Origin: Chitinophagales bacterium
GTDB lineage: Bacteria > Bacteroidota > Bacteroidia > Chitinophagales > Chitinophagaceae
DNA length: 64,000 nt
Reading direction: 5' to 3'
Assembly (NCBI GenBank): GCA_017303415.1
Contig: JAFLBJ010000001.1
Coordinates: forward strand, 3,088,553 to 3,152,552
Shown: piece by piece, positions 61,967-64,000 of the stretch
Numbering within the stretch: position 1 is the stretch's first letter
Layout of the letters: each line of letters begins with the position of its first letter
The notes under the pieces: model-generated
What the model saw: only the letters and a program-made list of their open reading frames with translations
The model's database searches: none
Told to the model about the DNA's origin: nothing
Position numbers and translations under genes: made by a program

Positions 61967-63254
61967 ACACTGCTGCATACGCTTTCAAACACCGTTCCCG
62001 TGCCACTTCGTGTGGAACGATTGGCTGAGGATAAGTTAGTTCTTCAAATTCAGGTACCCATTTGCGGATATAGGTGAGTTCAGGATCGAACTTCAAGGTT
62101 TGTAGATAGGGATTGAATACCCTGAAATAGGGTGCCGCGTCACATCCGCTTCCTGCGGCCCATTGCCATCCTCCATTGTTTGCAGCCAGGTCAAAGTCAT
62201 TTAATTTTTGTGCAAAATAAGCTTCCCCCCAACGCCAGTCGATCAACAGGTGTTTGGTCAAAAAAGAAGCTACGATCATGCGAACCCGGTTATGCATGTA
62301 TCCGGTTGTATTTAGTTCGCGCATACCGGCGTCTACAATTGGGTACCCGGTACGTCCTTCACACCAGGCATCAAATTCCGCTTTGTTATTTCGCCATGGG
62401 ATCTTGTCATAATCCGGTTTGAATGCGGATGCCACCACATGGGGAAAATGCCAGAGGATCATATGATAGAAATCACGCCAGATCAATTCATTTAAAAATG
62501 TCTCATTCCATTCCCGGGCGGCGCGTGCCAGGTCGCGGATACTAATGGTGCCAAAGCGCAGATGTACACTCAATTTTGAAGTACCCTCAATACCGGGAAA
62601 ATCTCTTTGCTCCTTGTATTTCCGGATCTTGTTCTCCTCCCAGATGGCTTCCGGAAACGGATCGTTCACGGGAATAAAACCCATCTCTGCCAGCGAGGGA
62701 ATTGGCCTTGGGTTCTGTTGAAAAAACCGATCAACGTATTTTTCAGTGGGATAGGATTGGATAAAAAAATCAGACAGCCCGGCCTTCCATTTTTTTGAAT
62801 AGGGTGTGAATACGGTGTATGGTTTACCGTCATCTTTTACCACCTCATTTTTTTCAAAGATCACCTGGTCTTTGAATGTATGGAAGGGGATGGCATGCGT
62901 TTGAAGTAATTCATTTATTTCCTGGTCACGTTGCCGGGCATAAGGTTCATAATCGTGATTGGTATATACACCGGCGATGGAGTAGTTTTTGGTCAATTTT
63001 TCCCAGATGGCTGTTGGTGTTCCGTATTCTACATGTAGGGTGGAGCCGAGTTGAAGAAGTGTATTTTGTATTTGTAAAAGGGCCTGGTGGATGAATTGAA
63101 CGCGTCGATCCTGTTTGTCATTTAGTTCATCCAGGATATTTTGGTCAAAGATAAAAAGGGGGAGGACGGGGTGACCACTCAGGAGTGCGTGGTAGAGTGC
63201 TGCGTTGTCGTGGAGGCGCAGGTCACGTCGAAGCCAGCAGATGGAGATGGTCAT
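61950..63254 (-). CDS. Cryptochrome/photolyase family protein
   Basis: A 434-residue class I photolyase/cryptochrome. The N-terminal photolyase domain (about 1-130) starts ICWLRRDLRLHDNAALYHAL. The FAD-binding C-terminal domain has LSVHLRFGTISIRDL, ELIWRDFYHMILWHFPHV, YPIVDAGMRELNTTGYMHNRVRMIVASFLTKHL and GGWQWAAGSGCDAAPYFRVFNP. This is most like CPD DNA photolyases, which repair UV-made cyclobutane dimers using blue light, though a cryptochrome-like role is not excluded. It converges on mqnD, and a heptad array follows upstream of its start. Confidence 0.95.
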   Translation of the reverse strand: MTISICWLRRDLRLHDNAALYHALLSGHPVLPLFIFDQNILDELNDKQDRRVQFIHQALLQIQNTLLQLGSTLHVEYGTPTAIWEKLTKNYSIAGVYTNHDYEPYARQRDQEINELLQTHAIPFHTFKDQVIFEKNEVVKDDGKPYTVFTPYSKKWKAGLSDFFIQSYPTEKYVDRFFQQNPRPIPSLAEMGFIPVNDPFPEAIWEENKIRKYKEQRDFPGIEGTSKLSVHLRFGTISIRDLARAAREWNETFLNELIWRDFYHMILWHFPHVVASAFKPDYDKIPWRNNKAEFDAWCEGRTGYPIVDAGMRELNTTGYMHNRVRMIVASFLTKHLLIDWRWGEAYFAQKLNDFDLAANNGGWQWAAGSGCDAAPYFRVFNPYLQTLKFDPELTYIRKWVPEFEELTYPQPIVPHEVARERCLKAYAAVLKNKK

Positions 63255-63288
63255 GGAGGTGAAACAAATAAAACCATCAAATGGTTTT

Positions 63289-63337
63289 AGGAATAAGAAA
63301 GTAGAAATGAGGAATAAGGAACTTGAAATAAGGGATT
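63289..63337. repeat. Seven-unit heptad array, AGGAATA family
   Basis: Seven consecutive 7-bp units, for example AGGAATA (first and fourth) and AGAAAGT. It lies between the photolyase start and the rRNA terminator. Confidence 0.85.
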
Positions 63338-63376
63338 AGTAAAGTGAGTATCTGTCGATCTCCTTGATTTTTATTC

Positions 63377-63409
63377 AAAAAAAAAGCCCTCTGGAAAACC
63401 AGAGGGCTT
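63377..63409 (-). terminator. Intrinsic terminator of the rRNA operon
   Basis: On the minus strand AAGCCCTCTGG, a TTTT loop, CCAGAGGGCTT and a long T-run: an 11-bp perfect stem right after 5S rRNA. Confidence 0.95.
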
Positions 63410-63415
63410 AAAAAA

Positions 63416-63526
63416 TATGGCAGCTACCTACTCTCCCGCATTGTGGTGCAGTACCATCGGCCATGAGGGGCTTAACTACTCTGTTCGGTAAGGGAAGAGG
63501 TGAACACCCTCGGAAAAACCACCATA
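63416..63526 (-). rRNA. rrf: 5S ribosomal RNA
   Basis: About 111 nt on the minus strand. The ends pair (TATGGTGGT at the 5' end, GCTGCCATA at the 3' end), and conserved stretches such as CCGAACAGAGTAGTTAAGCC and GAGAGTAGGT are present. Ends are set by the terminal helix and may be off by one or two bases. Confidence 0.93.
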
Positions 63527-63619
63527 ATATCTTAACCCGCGTTTGCTATAGCTATAGCGGGTGAAATAAGATTGACATATCGGGAAGAGTTAGCGAGTAC
63601 ATAATAATAGTAAAAAAAA

Positions 63620-64000
<381 letters not shown>

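Overview
This window looks like a chromosomal segment of a Bacteroidota bacterium, most likely from the Chitinophagaceae or a close relative. It carries a SusC/SusD outer-membrane pair, SprA and a PorE-like OmpA lipoprotein (type IX secretion and gliding), two large secreted proteins with gliding-motility type-B C-terminal domains, a DUF4105/Lnb-type membrane protein, the futalosine menaquinone genes mqnB and mqnD, and many promoters of the Bacteroidota type (TAnnTTTG) rather than sigma70 type. It is mostly housekeeping and envelope genes. I see no insertion sequence, prophage, integrase or CRISPR array.

Layout. 1-5.2 kb: the 3' end of a deoxynucleoside kinase, an MFS exporter, a YkgJ-type cysteine-cluster protein and gcvP. 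5.2-8.7 kb: a duplicated 60-bp hairpin element, an orphan sensor histidine kinase, and an unusual DUF4139 protein with a TonB-plug-like segment inserted in it. 8.8-16.9 kb: dienelactone hydrolase, J-domain membrane protein, universal stress protein, acetyltransferase, tRNA-Met, aldo/keto reductase, fused 2-oxoacid dehydrogenase E1, and a fumarylacetoacetase-family hydrolase. 17-20.8 kb: prs-rplY-pth, radC, DUF3467. 20.9-26.6 kb: susC-susD-lipoprotein locus, all on the minus strand. 26.8-29.6 kb: two adjacent predicted outer-membrane barrels, one with an exported ComEA-like helix-hairpin-helix domain. 29.7-42.7 kb, plus strand: folD, queE, porE-like, dprA, a CTD protein, guaB, DUF4105, an alpha/beta hydrolase, and a second CTD protein. 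42.8-52.4 kb: SDR, a small secreted protein, then sprA and ruvA on the minus strand. 52.7-57.7 kb: fabH, a small membrane protein, a trans-sulfuration enzyme, a serine hydrolase, a GNAT. 57.7-63.3 kb: queD-queD-folE-fabD on the minus strand, mqnB-mqnD on the plus strand, and a photolyase. From 63.4 kb: 5S rRNA and the 3' end of 23S rRNA on the minus strand.

How the genes fit together. sprA, the PorE-like lipoprotein and the two type-B CTD proteins are parts or cargo of one type IX secretion and gliding apparatus. Two queD-family genes, folE and queE cover GTP-to-deazapurine (queuosine) and pterin chemistry. fabH and fabD belong to fatty-acid initiation. mqnB and mqnD make menaquinone by the futalosine route. 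dprA and the exported helix-hairpin-helix protein are compatible with DNA uptake, but that is inference.

The most unusual feature is between the genes. At least ten junctions carry degenerate tandem arrays whose unit is 7 bp, in several unrelated sequence families. They very often begin or end at a stop codon and are often arranged as head-to-head inverted arms. A related 8-bp array and a 9-bp-phased C-rich stretch also occur. The largest composites are at 52.39-52.65 kb and 59.74-59.97 kb. In the second, a nested four-hairpin palindrome sits between two paralogous queD genes. I regard these as the best candidates for something not yet described, together with the DUF4139-plug chimera and the twin hairpin element at 5.2-5.5 kb.
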